Shown in pieces: positions 1-6,523 of a DNA stretch of 6,523 nucleotides. Made by a program: the position numbers and the translations under genes. Below the pieces are notes generated by a model, which was not told the origin of the DNA, ran no database searches, and saw only the letters and a program-made list of their open reading frames with translations. Source of the DNA: an uncultured Bacteroides sp. (GTDB lineage Bacteria > Bacteroidota > Bacteroidia > Bacteroidales > Bacteroidaceae); NCBI GenBank assembly GCA_905197435.1, contig CAJJYX010000172.1, forward strand, positions 1 through 6,523, read 5' to 3'. The first letter of the stretch is position 1; each line of letters begins with the position of its first letter.

Positions 1-531
1 TCTGCCCACGCTGTGTATGATAAGCCAGTCATTGTCCAACGTCAGGTAGCAGAAGCGTGTCATCAGCATACTGATGAAGAAAAGACTTAAAGCAAACGAA
101 ATAGCCGCCGGGATGAATCTCCACCATACGTTGCCACTGACGGAATGATATCCCAATATCAGGAACATCAGGAATAGGACGAAGAACCAGAACATATAGA
201 GTGACGGACGCCGATAGGTTCCCGCAGGAATCTCTGCAGTTGTCCGTTCCCGCGGTTCATAGTTGTCGAAGGGAATCTTTTGGGAAACCAGATAGCGGAT
301 GACCGAGGAGGGGTGACGGAAAGGAGGCAGATATATTGCTTTTTCATTCCCTTCCTTTAGATGTAAAGTCAGTATGCCCGGGCCATACTTGTCTTTCGGT
401 GCCGGTCCGTTCTTGCGGGGAGCCTGGCGATGGCGCTTCATGAAACTGAAGCTCTTGATTTGATGCAGTCCGATATGCAGGCTTTGCAGCAGTTGTTCGG
501 CTCTTTTCTGTTCTTTGCAGGTCACTTCCAT
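1..531 (-). CDS. Unrecognised two-helix membrane protein, 3' end beyond window
   Basis: An open frame of 177 codons starts at the ATG at 529-531 (minus strand) and is still open at position 1, so the C-terminus is missing. I do not recognise the family. Residues 1-108 are soluble and basic, with a KNGPAPKDKYGPG stretch near 41-53. Two hydrophobic helices follow, about 110-128 (LYMFWFFVLFLMFLILGY) and 139-157 (FIPAAISFALSLFFISMLM), joined by a short loop. Beyond them begins a stretch that looks like beta strands (CYLTLDNDWLIIHS, 161-174); a bacterial PH-like domain after a TM hairpin is one possibility, but this is only a guess. The start lies 5 bp after the stop of the upstream HD-phosphohydrolase gene on the same strand, so the two are almost certainly co-transcribed and perhaps translationally coupled. 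Gene reality is well supported; function is unknown. Confidence 0.85.
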   Translation of the reverse strand, partial: MEVTCKEQKRAEQLLQSLHIGLHQIKSFSFMKRHRQAPRKNGPAPKDKYGPGILTLHLKEGNEKAIYLPPFRHPSSVIRYLVSQKIPFDNYEPRERTTAEIPAGTYRRPSLYMFWFFVLFLMFLILGYHSVSGNVWWRFIPAAISFALSLFFISMLMTRFCYLTLDNDWLIIHSVGR

Positions 532-536
532 GATTC

Positions 537-2597
537 TTATTTTTTAAGTTCGGGATAACTGATACGGGTATGGTATATAGTCTTTAGCTTCTCCTTGAAT
601 ACGGATTTCACCGTGGCTATATCCTTGAAGGTGATAGGGCACTCCTTGAAATAGCCTTCTGCCACTTGTGAATCGATAATCTTGTCTACCAGGTTGCTGA
701 TAGTTTCTTCCGTATATTCGGGCAGACTGCGTGAGGCAGCTTCAACCGAGTCAGCCATCATCAAGATAGCCTGTTCTTTGGTAAACGGGTTCGGACCGGG
801 ATAGGTGAACGCCTCTTCGTTGGGCTCTTCACCGGGATGCTCGTTTTTCCAGGAGATATAGAAATACTTCGTTTTCCCACGGCCGTGGTGGGTCGTGATG
901 AAATCCTTGATTACTTTGGGCAGGTTGTTCTTCTCGGCCAATTTCAGTCCGTCCGTCACATGGCTGATGACGACTTGGGCACTTTGCTCATAGCCCAGAT
1001 TCTTGTGCGGGTTGACTCCTCCCGACTGGTTCTCGGTGAAGAACACCGGATTCTCCATCTTGCCGATGTCATGATACAATGCTCCGGTACGTACCAGCTG
1101 GCTTTTGGCTCCGATACGGTTGGCAGCCTCCGCCGCAAGGTTGGCAACTTGCATGGAATGTTGGAAGGTGCCGGGCACTGTCTCGGACATGCGGCGCAGC
1201 AGGCTGTTGTTGATGTTGGACAATTCAACCAAAGTAACATTGGATGTGAAGCCGAATGTTTTTTCCACCAGGAAGAGCAGGGGATAAGTGAACAGCAGCA
1301 ATATTCCGTTGATGATGAAATAAGTGTACATGCTTCCATTGATTTTCGTCAGGTCGTTTTCTGTAATCAGCTCGAAAGCAAAGTAGACAGCGGCATAGGC
1401 CAATATGACAAGGAAGGCTGTCCGGAACAGTTGTGAGCGTTGGGACAGTTCCCTCAGACTGAAAATGGCCACCAGCCCTGCCGCAAGTTGCAGAAGAATG
1501 AACTCATGCGGATAGCGCAGGCAGATGGAGCATATCAGTATGGTGGTGACTTGCGCGATGAAGGCTGTGCGTGAGTCGAGGAATACCCGGATGATGACCG
1601 GTAGCATGGCATACGGAATGATATAGACATTGAATATATAGTTGGTAACCATAATGGCCGTCACTACGCAATAGAACATGATAAGGGCAAAGAGTAGGGA
1701 AAGGCTTCCTTTGCGCTTGTAGTAATCCTTGCGGAACAAATCGAGGTAAAGCATGAAGCACAGCATGAAAATGCTGACAAACAGTACTTGCCCTGCCAGC
1801 ATCAATCGCTTTTGCCCGATAGACTCACTGCGTTTGATGGACTCTTTCCGGAGACTTTCAAGGATACTGTATGTCTCTTGGCTGACAATCTCGCCGCGGT
1901 CGATGATTTTCTGCCCGCTCAGCACGATGCCGTTGGCCCATGAATAGTTGTCGAGCATCTCTTTTTTGGCGGTTTCAGTCCGTTGCTCGTCATAAGTCAG
2001 GTTGGGGAACAGATATTCGTTCAGCGAGCATTGCCGCAAAATGTCCGGACGGTAGTGCACGGTGTCGGCCGTGAGTATGTAGTTATAGGCATCCTTCACC
2101 GAATATACTTTGTCGATGCCCTGCTGGTTGGCCAGTTTGTCGTTGATGACCATGATGGCGGCGGTACTGTCCTTGTGCAGTTGGTTCAGCTCTTCGGTGG
2201 AAACAATGCCGGCGCGATATACTTCGGAGAGCTTTCTTTCCAGAAAGCGGACGTAGTCGGTGGAAGGGAGCAGGCCGCGCAGATGGGTCTGGTAATCTGT
2301 CTTCAACTTGGTGAGTACACTTTTCTCAATGCTTTTGTCCAGTTGGAAATACGGTTGGAAGGCGGCAAGGATGCTGTCCTGCTCGCGCTTCACCACCTCA
2401 TCGGCCTTGTAGATGGGGAAGTCGAAGGTAGCCATGAGCTGCCCGTACTTCCAAGGCTTGTCGATGTCGAACTGGTAATTGAATTTACCGTCACGTGGCA
2501 GGAAATAGACAATAATCCCCACAGTACCGATAAATATCAGTGCTCTGTATAACAAATCTCTAAGTGAGAACTCTTTTTGGGTATTGAAATAACTCAT
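537..2597 (-). CDS. pgpH: PgpH-type 7TM-HD membrane phosphohydrolase, predicted c-di-AMP phosphodiesterase
   Basis: A 686-residue integral membrane protein with the full PgpH layout. One N-terminal TM helix (about 16-33) is followed by a roughly 230-residue extracytoplasmic 7TMR-HDED region ending in the family-typical IIDRGEIV (231-238). A block of about seven TM helices (264-444) precedes a cytoplasmic HD domain (about 465-682). The HD metal ligands expected for PgpH are all visible: H480 (FQHS), H509-D510 (YHDIGK), H546 (SHVTDG), H570-H571 (THHG) and D616 (ADSVEA). Characterised relatives hydrolyse cyclic di-AMP to pApA; activity here is inferred by homology. The frame extends upstream to an ATG at 2636, but those 13 extra residues (MFFFVLFAKISAD) come from the poly-T promoter region, so I place the start at 2597 (MSYFNTQKEF). 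It is divergent from gltX and leads a unit with the downstream unknown membrane protein. Confidence 0.93.
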   Translation of the reverse strand: MSYFNTQKEFSLRDLLYRALIFIGTVGIIVYFLPRDGKFNYQFDIDKPWKYGQLMATFDFPIYKADEVVKREQDSILAAFQPYFQLDKSIEKSVLTKLKTDYQTHLRGLLPSTDYVRFLERKLSEVYRAGIVSTEELNQLHKDSTAAIMVINDKLANQQGIDKVYSVKDAYNYILTADTVHYRPDILRQCSLNEYLFPNLTYDEQRTETAKKEMLDNYSWANGIVLSGQKIIDRGEIVSQETYSILESLRKESIKRSESIGQKRLMLAGQVLFVSIFMLCFMLYLDLFRKDYYKRKGSLSLLFALIMFYCVVTAIMVTNYIFNVYIIPYAMLPVIIRVFLDSRTAFIAQVTTILICSICLRYPHEFILLQLAAGLVAIFSLRELSQRSQLFRTAFLVILAYAAVYFAFELITENDLTKINGSMYTYFIINGILLLFTYPLLFLVEKTFGFTSNVTLVELSNINNSLLRRMSETVPGTFQHSMQVANLAAEAANRIGAKSQLVRTGALYHDIGKMENPVFFTENQSGGVNPHKNLGYEQSAQVVISHVTDGLKLAEKNNLPKVIKDFITTHHGRGKTKYFYISWKNEHPGEEPNEEAFTYPGPNPFTKEQAILMMADSVEAASRSLPEYTEETISNLVDKIIDSQVAEGYFKECPITFKDIATVKSVFKEKLKTIYHTRISYPELKK

Positions 2598-2615
2598 ATC
2601 GGCTGAAATTTTTGC

Positions 2616-2623
2616 GAAAAGTA
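2616..2623 (-). promoter_or_regulatory. Candidate -7 element for the pgpH unit
   Basis: Read on the minus strand this is TACTTTTC, which matches the Bacteroidota -7 consensus TAnnTTTG except for the last base. A partial -33-like TTTC lies 20 bp upstream (2644-2647). Transcription would start near 2609, giving a leader of only about a dozen bases before the ATG at 2597. If correct, the alternative ATG at 2636 would lie upstream of the transcript, which supports the shorter pgpH start. The match is weak and the region is A/T-rich, so chance matches are likely. Confidence 0.3.
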
Positions 2624-2655
2624 CAAAAAAAAACATTAGTGTGGAAAAAAAGGTT

Positions 2656-2663
2656 TAATTTTG
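2656..2663 (+). promoter_or_regulatory. Candidate -7 element for gltX-waaA
   Basis: TAATTTTG is an exact match to the Bacteroidota sigma-ABfr -7 consensus TAnnTTTG and sits 31 bp before the gltX ATG, so a transcript would start near 2670 with a leader of about 25 bases. I see no convincing TTTG -33 box at a 19-21 bp spacer; TTAG at 2636-2639 is the nearest approach and is too close. Two A-tracts lie upstream (2625-2633 and 2645-2651), about two helical turns apart, which might act as UP-like or bent DNA. The gltX start is preceded by a purine-rich AAGTAAGG but no clear Shine-Dalgarno site, as is usual in this phylum. Confidence 0.6.
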
Positions 2664-2694
2664 CCGTCTAAAATATTCATAAGTAAGGTAGATT

Positions 2695-4221
2695 ATGACA
2701 GAAAGAAAGGTCAGAGTCCGTTTTGCCCCGAGTCCTACGGGAGCGTTGCACATTGGTGGTGTGCGTACAGCATTATACAATTATCTCTTTGCGCGCCAGC
2801 ATGGAGGAGATTTGATATTTCGTATTGAAGATACAGATTCCAACCGGTTTGTGCCGGGTGCGGAAGAATATATCCTGGAGTCTTTCAAGTGGTTGGGCAT
2901 TCCGTTTGACGAGGGTGTGAGTTTCGGTGGAGACCATGGCCCGTACCGTCAGTCGGAACGTCGTGAAATATACAAGAAGTATGTTCGGATTCTGCTGGAA
3001 GCCGGAAAAGCTTACATCGCTTTCGATACCCCCGAAGAGCTGGAAGCAAAGCGTGCGGAGATTGCGAACTTCCAGTACGATGCTTCTACCCGCATGCAGA
3101 TGCGCAATTCGCTGACCCTTCCCAAGGAAGAGGTGGATGCGCTGATTGCTGCCGGCAAGCAGTACGTGGTGCGTTTCAAGATAGAGCCGAACGAAGATGT
3201 GCATGTGAACGACCTGATTCGTGGGGAAGTGGTGATAAACTCCTCCATTCTTGATGACAAGGTACTTTATAAGTCGGCGGATGAACTTCCTACTTATCAT
3301 CTGGCCAACATCGTGGACGACCACCTTATGGAGGTGTCCCATGTGATACGCGGTGAGGAATGGCTGCCCTCCGCACCGTTGCATGTATTGCTCTACCGCG
3401 CTTTCGGCTGGGAAGACACTATGCCTGCCTTCGCCCATCTGCCCCTGTTGCTGAAGCCCGAGGGCAACGGCAAATTGAGCAAGCGTGACGGCGACCGTCT
3501 GGGTTTCCCGGTCTTCCCGTTGGAGTGGCATGACCCCAAGTCGGGAGATGTCTCCTCAGGTTACCGCGAATCAGGCTATCTGCCCGAAGCGGTCATTAAC
3601 TTCCTGGCTCTGTTGGGTTGGAATCCGGGTAACGACCAGGAACTGATGTCTATGGACGAGCTGGTGAAATTGTTCGATTTGAGCCATTGCAGTAAGTCGG
3701 GCGCCAAGTTCGACTATAAGAAAGGTATCTGGTTCAACCATGAGTACATCATGATGAAGCCGGACGCAGAGATAGCCGGCCTTTTCAAGCCGGTGCTGGA
3801 ATCCAACGGCATAAACCCCTCCGACTACAGTGATGAGTTCCTTACGAAAGTGGTTTCACTGGTGAAGGGACGTGTCAATTTCGTAAAGGAGCTGTGGGAC
3901 CAGGCCCGCTTCTTCTTTGTGGCTCCTACGGAATATGCGGCAAAGGATGTGAAGAAACGTTGGTCGGAAGATACTCCCCGTATCATGGGCGAGTTGATGG
4001 ACGTGCTGCGTGGCATCGAAGATTTCTCCTCCAAGCCTTCCGAAGATATTGTGATTGGCTGGATTACCGAGCGTGGCTATCACATGGGAAATGTGATGAA
4101 TGCTTTCCGTCTGTCAGTGGTGGGTGAGTGCAAAGGCCCGCACATGTTCGACATTACCGAGCTGATTGGTAAGGAAGAAACATTGGCCCGCATACAGCGC
4201 GCTGTCGATGTTCTAAAGTGA
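2695..4221 (+). CDS. gltX: Glutamyl-tRNA synthetase (GluRS, class I)
   Basis: A 508-residue cytoplasmic enzyme that charges tRNA(Glu) with glutamate using ATP. The class I signatures are intact: [14 protein letters not shown] (9-22, the HIGH motif as HIGG) and GKLSKRDG (259-266, the KMSKS motif). The Rossmann catalytic fold occupies roughly 5-310, followed by the helical anticodon-binding region to the C-terminus. Two points differ from E. coli GltX, judged from remembered sequence: the zinc-finger cysteines are absent ([15 protein letters not shown] at about 106-120 replaces the KCYC region), and about 17 extra residues sit between KLSKR and GYLPEA (within 265-293, including [15 protein letters not shown]). 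Whether it also misacylates tRNA(Gln) cannot be read from the sequence. The start gives the canonical N-terminus [16 protein letters not shown]. waaA follows 40 bp downstream on the same strand, so co-transcription is likely. Confidence 0.98.
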   Translation: MTERKVRVRFAPSPTGALHIGGVRTALYNYLFARQHGGDLIFRIEDTDSNRFVPGAEEYILESFKWLGIPFDEGVSFGGDHGPYRQSERREIYKKYVRILLEAGKAYIAFDTPEELEAKRAEIANFQYDASTRMQMRNSLTLPKEEVDALIAAGKQYVVRFKIEPNEDVHVNDLIRGEVVINSSILDDKVLYKSADELPTYHLANIVDDHLMEVSHVIRGEEWLPSAPLHVLLYRAFGWEDTMPAFAHLPLLLKPEGNGKLSKRDGDRLGFPVFPLEWHDPKSGDVSSGYRESGYLPEAVINFLALLGWNPGNDQELMSMDELVKLFDLSHCSKSGAKFDYKKGIWFNHEYIMMKPDAEIAGLFKPVLESNGINPSDYSDEFLTKVVSLVKGRVNFVKELWDQARFFFVAPTEYAAKDVKKRWSEDTPRIMGELMDVLRGIEDFSSKPSEDIVIGWITERGYHMGNVMNAFRLSVVGECKGPHMFDITELIGKEETLARIQRAVDVLK

Positions 4222-4226
4222 ATATA

Positions 4227-4249
4227 AAGAATGTCCGTTCTTCATTCTT
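4227..4249 (+). other. Small inverted repeat between gltX and waaA
   Basis: AAGAATG (4227-4233) and CATTCTT (4243-4249) are perfect 7-base inverted arms around a 9-base loop. The stem is A/T-rich and is not followed by a T-run, so it is not a convincing intrinsic terminator. It could be an mRNA processing or stability hairpin between the two cistrons, or chance. Confidence 0.3.
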
Positions 4250-4261
4250 AATTTCTATAGT

Positions 4262-5482
4262 ATGCTATATGACTTGGCAATAGCCATCTACGATATTCTG
4301 GTGCATTTGGCCGCTCCATTTAGCCGTAAACCCCGGAAGATGATGAAGGGGCACTGGGTGGTCTATGAACTTCTCCGGCAGCAGTTGGAGAAGAACGTGC
4401 GCTATATATGGTTCCATGCCGCTTCTTTAGGGGAGTTCGAGCAAGGACGGCCGCTGATGGAGGAAATCCGCGCCAAATATCCGGATTACGGTATCCTGCT
4501 GACTTTCTTCTCGCCGTCGGGCTATGAGGTCCGTAAGAATTATAGAGGAGCCGACGTTGTCTGTTACCTGCCTTTTGACAAGCCCCGCAATGTGAAGAAG
4601 TTCCTGGACCTGGTGAACCCTTGCATGGCATTCTTCATCAAGTATGAGTTTTGGAAGAACTATCTGGACGAACTGCACAAGCGGCGCATTCCGGTGTATA
4701 GCATCTCCTCCATTTTCCGTCGCGGGCAGATATTCTTCAAGTGGTATGGCGGTGCGTATAGAAATGTGTTGCGCGACTTCGACCACTTGTTCGTGCAGAA
4801 TGAACGTTCCAAACGCTATCTGGCGAAGATAGGCATCAGCCGTGCCACGGTGGTGGGTGATACCCGTTTTGACCGTGTGCTTCAGATTCGCGAAGAGGCC
4901 AAGCATCTGCCGTTGGTAGAGCTTTTCAAGGACAATACGATGACTTTTGTGGCAGGAAGCTCCTGGCAACCGGATGAGGATTTGTTTATCGAATACTTCA
5001 ACCGGCATCCGGAAGTGAAGCTGATTATTGCTCCGCACGTCATCGACGAGAACCATCTGGTGGAGATTATCCGTAAGTTGAAGCGCCCATACGTCCGTTA
5101 TACCCGTGCCGACGAGAAGAATGTCCGTAAGGCCGACTGCCTGATTATCGACTGCTTCGGGCTGCTTTCCTCCATCTACCGCTATGGTGAGATAGCCTAT
5201 ATCGGAGGAGGTTTCGGAGTGGGCATACACAATACCCTCGAGGCCGCGGTCTATGGCATCCCGGTGATTTTCGGTCCGAAGTATCAGAAGTTCCAGGAGG
5301 CCATCCAGTTGCTGGAGGCAAAAGGCGCGTTCTCGGTGAAGGATTATGAGGAACTGAAAACTTTGCTCGACCGCATGCTGGCGGATGACGTCTTCCTGCG
5401 CGAGTCGGGAATGAATGCGGGCAATTATGTGACGAGCAATGCCGGCGCCACGGATAAGATAATGAGCATGATAAACTTTTAG
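4262..5482 (+). CDS. waaA: 3-deoxy-D-manno-octulosonic acid (Kdo) transferase
   Basis: A 406-residue GT-B glycosyltransferase (GT30 family) that transfers Kdo from CMP-Kdo to the lipid A precursor at the cytoplasmic face of the inner membrane. The N-terminus (about 1-20, LYDLAIAIYDILVHLAAPF) is the family's membrane anchor and supports this start. In the acceptor half, HAASLGEFEQG (52-62) carries the conserved catalytic-type Glu (E58), and IKYEFW (126-131) is also typical. VGDTRFDR (198-205) and AGSSW (231-235) mark the junction into the donor half. GGGFGVGIHNTLEAAVYGIPVIFGP (315-339 region) is the CMP-Kdo-binding signature with HNTLEAA at 323-329. Length is close to the usual size. Whether it adds one or more Kdo residues cannot be told from sequence. 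It follows gltX after 40 bp and is closed by the terminators downstream. Confidence 0.96.
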   Translation: MLYDLAIAIYDILVHLAAPFSRKPRKMMKGHWVVYELLRQQLEKNVRYIWFHAASLGEFEQGRPLMEEIRAKYPDYGILLTFFSPSGYEVRKNYRGADVVCYLPFDKPRNVKKFLDLVNPCMAFFIKYEFWKNYLDELHKRRIPVYSISSIFRRGQIFFKWYGGAYRNVLRDFDHLFVQNERSKRYLAKIGISRATVVGDTRFDRVLQIREEAKHLPLVELFKDNTMTFVAGSSWQPDEDLFIEYFNRHPEVKLIIAPHVIDENHLVEIIRKLKRPYVRYTRADEKNVRKADCLIIDCFGLLSSIYRYGEIAYIGGGFGVGIHNTLEAAVYGIPVIFGPKYQKFQEAIQLLEAKGAFSVKDYEELKTLLDRMLADDVFLRESGMNAGNYVTSNAGATDKIMSMINF

Positions 5483-5499
5483 GAAACGTAAAGAGCTAT

Positions 5500-5557
5500 A
5501 AAAGCGATAGGGCGGTAAAGGTGATGGAATGGCATCCCTTTATCGCCCTGCCTTTTT
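5500..5557. terminator. Strong intrinsic terminator, probably bidirectional
   Basis: The arms 5509-5521 (AGGGCGGTAAAGG) and 5537-5549 (CCTTTATCGCCCT) pair over 13 bp with a single G-U wobble. An inner GATG/CATC stem (5523-5526 with 5533-5536) extends the hairpin past a bulged T to a 6-base loop. On the plus strand the tail is GCC followed by TTTTT (5553-5557), ending the gltX-waaA transcript. On the minus strand a TTTT run (complement of 5500-5503) follows the same hairpin, so it can also end the leftward transcript from the carbonic anhydrase-like gene. This fits its position between convergent genes. Confidence 0.88.
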
Positions 5558-5583
5558 GGGGGGCGCCTCGCCTCCCTTTATTT
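5558..5583 (+). terminator. Second GC-rich hairpin, possible backup terminator
   Basis: GGGGGGCG (5558-5565) pairs with CGCCTCCC (5569-5576) over 8 bp with one G-U wobble and a 3-base CCT loop, followed by TTTATTT. It begins directly after the T-tract of the first terminator and its tail overlaps the stop codon of the convergent gene (5578-5580). On the minus strand no T-run follows, so any terminator role would be for rightward transcription. The short loop and interrupted T-run make it weaker than the first. Confidence 0.5.
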
Positions 5584-6090
5584 ATACCAGTCTGAATACA
5601 TCAGGTAGTTATGTGCAATCTTCTGGTTCAGTTCCTTGGCCTGTTCCGGGTCCACATTCTTGATGAACCTGGCAGGTACTCCTCCCCAGATGCTGCCCGG
5701 CTCGATGACGGTATTGCTCAATACCAGGGAGCCTGCGGCAACGATGGCCCCTTCGCCCACTATCGCATGGTCAAGGATGGTGGAGCCCATGCCCACCAAG
5801 GCATAGTCTTTGATGGTGGCCCCGTGAATGGTCACGTTGTGCCCCACCGATACATGGTCTCCTATCTCTATGGTCGATTTCTCGTATAAGGTGTGGAGCA
5901 CGCTTCCATCCTGAATGTTTACTCCGTTCCCTATGCGGATGGAATTCACGTCACCCCGCAGCACGGTGCTGAACCAGATGCTGCAATCCCGTCCCATCTT
6001 GACATCGCCAATGATAACTGCATTGTCTGCCAAAAAGCAATTCTCCCCGATTTCGGGAGTGAATCCTCTTACTGATTTTATTAATGCCAT
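5578..6090 (-). CDS. Gamma-class carbonic anhydrase-like hexapeptide-repeat protein (YrdA/PaaY type)
   Basis: A 170-residue left-handed beta-helix protein expected to form a trimer with metal sites between subunits. Hexapeptide repeats run from about residue 12 to 140 (for example AIVGEG, AIVAAG), followed by a C-terminal helix. The three zinc-ligand histidines are present: H66 (DGSVLH) and H84/H89 (VGHNVTIHG). Residues matching the Cam active site are also present: R45, D47, Q60 and D61. The acidic loop carrying Cam's proton-shuttle glutamate is absent, and V48 stands where Cam has Glu62, so this is the short CamH/YrdA-like form. Carbonic anhydrase activity is plausible but unproven; relatives include PaaY-type thioesterases and proteins of unknown role. 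It starts 5 bp after the stop of the aminopeptidase gene, indicating one transcript, and ends at the convergent terminator region. Confidence 0.92.
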   Translation of the reverse strand: MALIKSVRGFTPEIGENCFLADNAVIIGDVKMGRDCSIWFSTVLRGDVNSIRIGNGVNIQDGSVLHTLYEKSTIEIGDHVSVGHNVTIHGATIKDYALVGMGSTILDHAIVGEGAIVAAGSLVLSNTVIEPGSIWGGVPARFIKNVDPEQAKELNQKIAHNYLMYSDWYK

Positions 6091-6095
6091 CTTTT

Positions 6096-6523
6096 TTAGT
6101 GATTAGTGTCCAGTTTGCTGCATGCTTCCTTCAGCCATTCTCGTTCTTCCTCATCCAGGCTTGGCGAAAGCTTCTCGTACACATGCCGGTGATAGTTGTC
6201 CAGCCATTCCGTTTCCTCTGCCGTCAGCATTTCTTTGATGATGCCTTTCTTGCAGATGGGGCAGAGGGTGATGGTCTCGAACTTCAGGTAATTCCCGAAC
6301 ATGCCTTCGCCGTCCTTCACGGTCAGCACCAGGTTTTCCGTGCGTACTCCGTGGCTTCCGGCTTTATAGACGCCCGGCTCGTTGGACGTCACCATTCCCG
6401 GCCGGAGGGTTACCGGATTCTCGTTCATGCGGATGCTTTGCGGACCTTCGTGCACGTTGAGGAAATGGCCGACGCCGTGTCCGGTGCCGTGGTTGAAATC
6501 CATTCCGTTCTCCCAGAGCGGCA
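6096..6523 (-). CDS. Xaa-Pro aminopeptidase (M24B), C-terminal part only
   Basis: The last 141 residues of an aminopeptidase P-family metallopeptidase, which removes N-terminal residues preceding proline. The gene enters from the right edge; its start, N-terminal domains and the two metal-ligand aspartates lie outside the window. The frame is open through 6523 and reads PLWENGMDFNHGTGHGVG, so the Met at 6501-6503 is internal and not a start. Visible active-site features in this fragment are the HGTGHGVGHFLNVHEG motif (metal-ligand His at fragment residue 15), NEPGVY (Glu 48) and RTENLVL (Glu 62). The tail after LTLCP-like TLCPICKKG is the family's small C-terminal domain (AEETEWLDNYH, then EREWLKEAC), typical of the long, three-domain eukaryote-like form. 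It sits upstream of the carbonic anhydrase-like gene in the same unit. Confidence 0.94.
   Translation of the reverse strand, partial: PLWENGMDFNHGTGHGVGHFLNVHEGPQSIRMNENPVTLRPGMVTSNEPGVYKAGSHGVRTENLVLTVKDGEGMFGNYLKFETITLCPICKKGIIKEMLTAEETEWLDNYHRHVYEKLSPSLDEEEREWLKEACSKLDTNH

Noticed and set aside
837..1436. 199-codon plus-strand frame, and a similar 189-codon one at 1983-2552, opposite pgpH
   Set aside because: Both are antisense to the conserved HD and extracytoplasmic regions of pgpH, with no family resemblance or plausible promoter seen.
2773..3531. 252-codon open frame on the minus strand opposite gltX
   Set aside because: It lies wholly within the intact gltX gene and has no recognisable motifs; treated as a shadow frame.
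4427..5230. 267-codon open frame on the minus strand opposite waaA
   Set aside because: It lies wholly inside waaA, which has all family motifs. The translation shows no recognisable domain, and long antisense frames are common opposite codon-biased genes.
6239..6277. CPIC plus nearby residues in the aminopeptidase tail as a zinc ribbon
   Set aside because: Only one CxxC pair is present with no second pair nearby; the position matches the ordinary TLCP segment of this family.
6096..6503. Complete 135-residue gene starting at the Met at 6501-6503
   Set aside because: The frame stays open to the right edge and the residues before this Met (PLWENG) match the conserved M24B sequence, so the Met is internal.
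1..6523. Defence system, mobile element, CRISPR array or novel multi-gene system
   Set aside because: No transposase, integrase, direct-repeat array or toxin-antitoxin-like pair was seen. All but one of the genes are recognisable housekeeping families.

Overview
The window looks like chromosomal housekeeping DNA from a Bacteroidota bacterium, most likely Bacteroides or a close relative. The evidence is a TAnnTTTG-type -7 promoter element upstream of gltX, absence of clear Shine-Dalgarno sites, GluRS and Kdo-transferase sequences of the Bacteroidota type, and the mid-GC coding style. This assignment is inferred from sequence features alone. No mobile element, CRISPR array, tRNA or rRNA gene, or sign of recent transfer was seen.

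Layout: (1) Positions 1-2597 hold a leftward two-gene unit. A full-length PgpH-type membrane HD phosphohydrolase (predicted c-di-AMP phosphodiesterase) is followed after 5 bp by an unrecognised two-helix membrane protein that runs off the left edge. (2) Positions 2598-2694 form a short, A-tract-rich divergent promoter region. (3) Positions 2695-5482 hold a rightward pair: gltX (glutamyl-tRNA synthetase), then after 40 bp waaA/kdtA (Kdo transferase of lipid A synthesis). (4) Positions 5483-5577 are a convergent intergenic region containing one long, probably bidirectional terminator hairpin and a second GC-rich hairpin. (5) Positions 5578-6523 hold a second leftward unit: the C-terminal end of an M24B Xaa-Pro aminopeptidase entering from the right edge, then after 5 bp a gamma-class carbonic anhydrase-like hexapeptide-repeat protein.

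The genes serve separate core functions: nucleotide second-messenger turnover, translation, LPS core assembly, possible CO2/bicarbonate or acyl chemistry, and peptide turnover. They do not form an obvious single system. No convincing undescribed system is visible. The points most worth checking are the unknown membrane protein tied to pgpH, the lineage-type insertion and missing zinc cysteines in GltX, the overlapping divergent promoters, and the tandem terminators.
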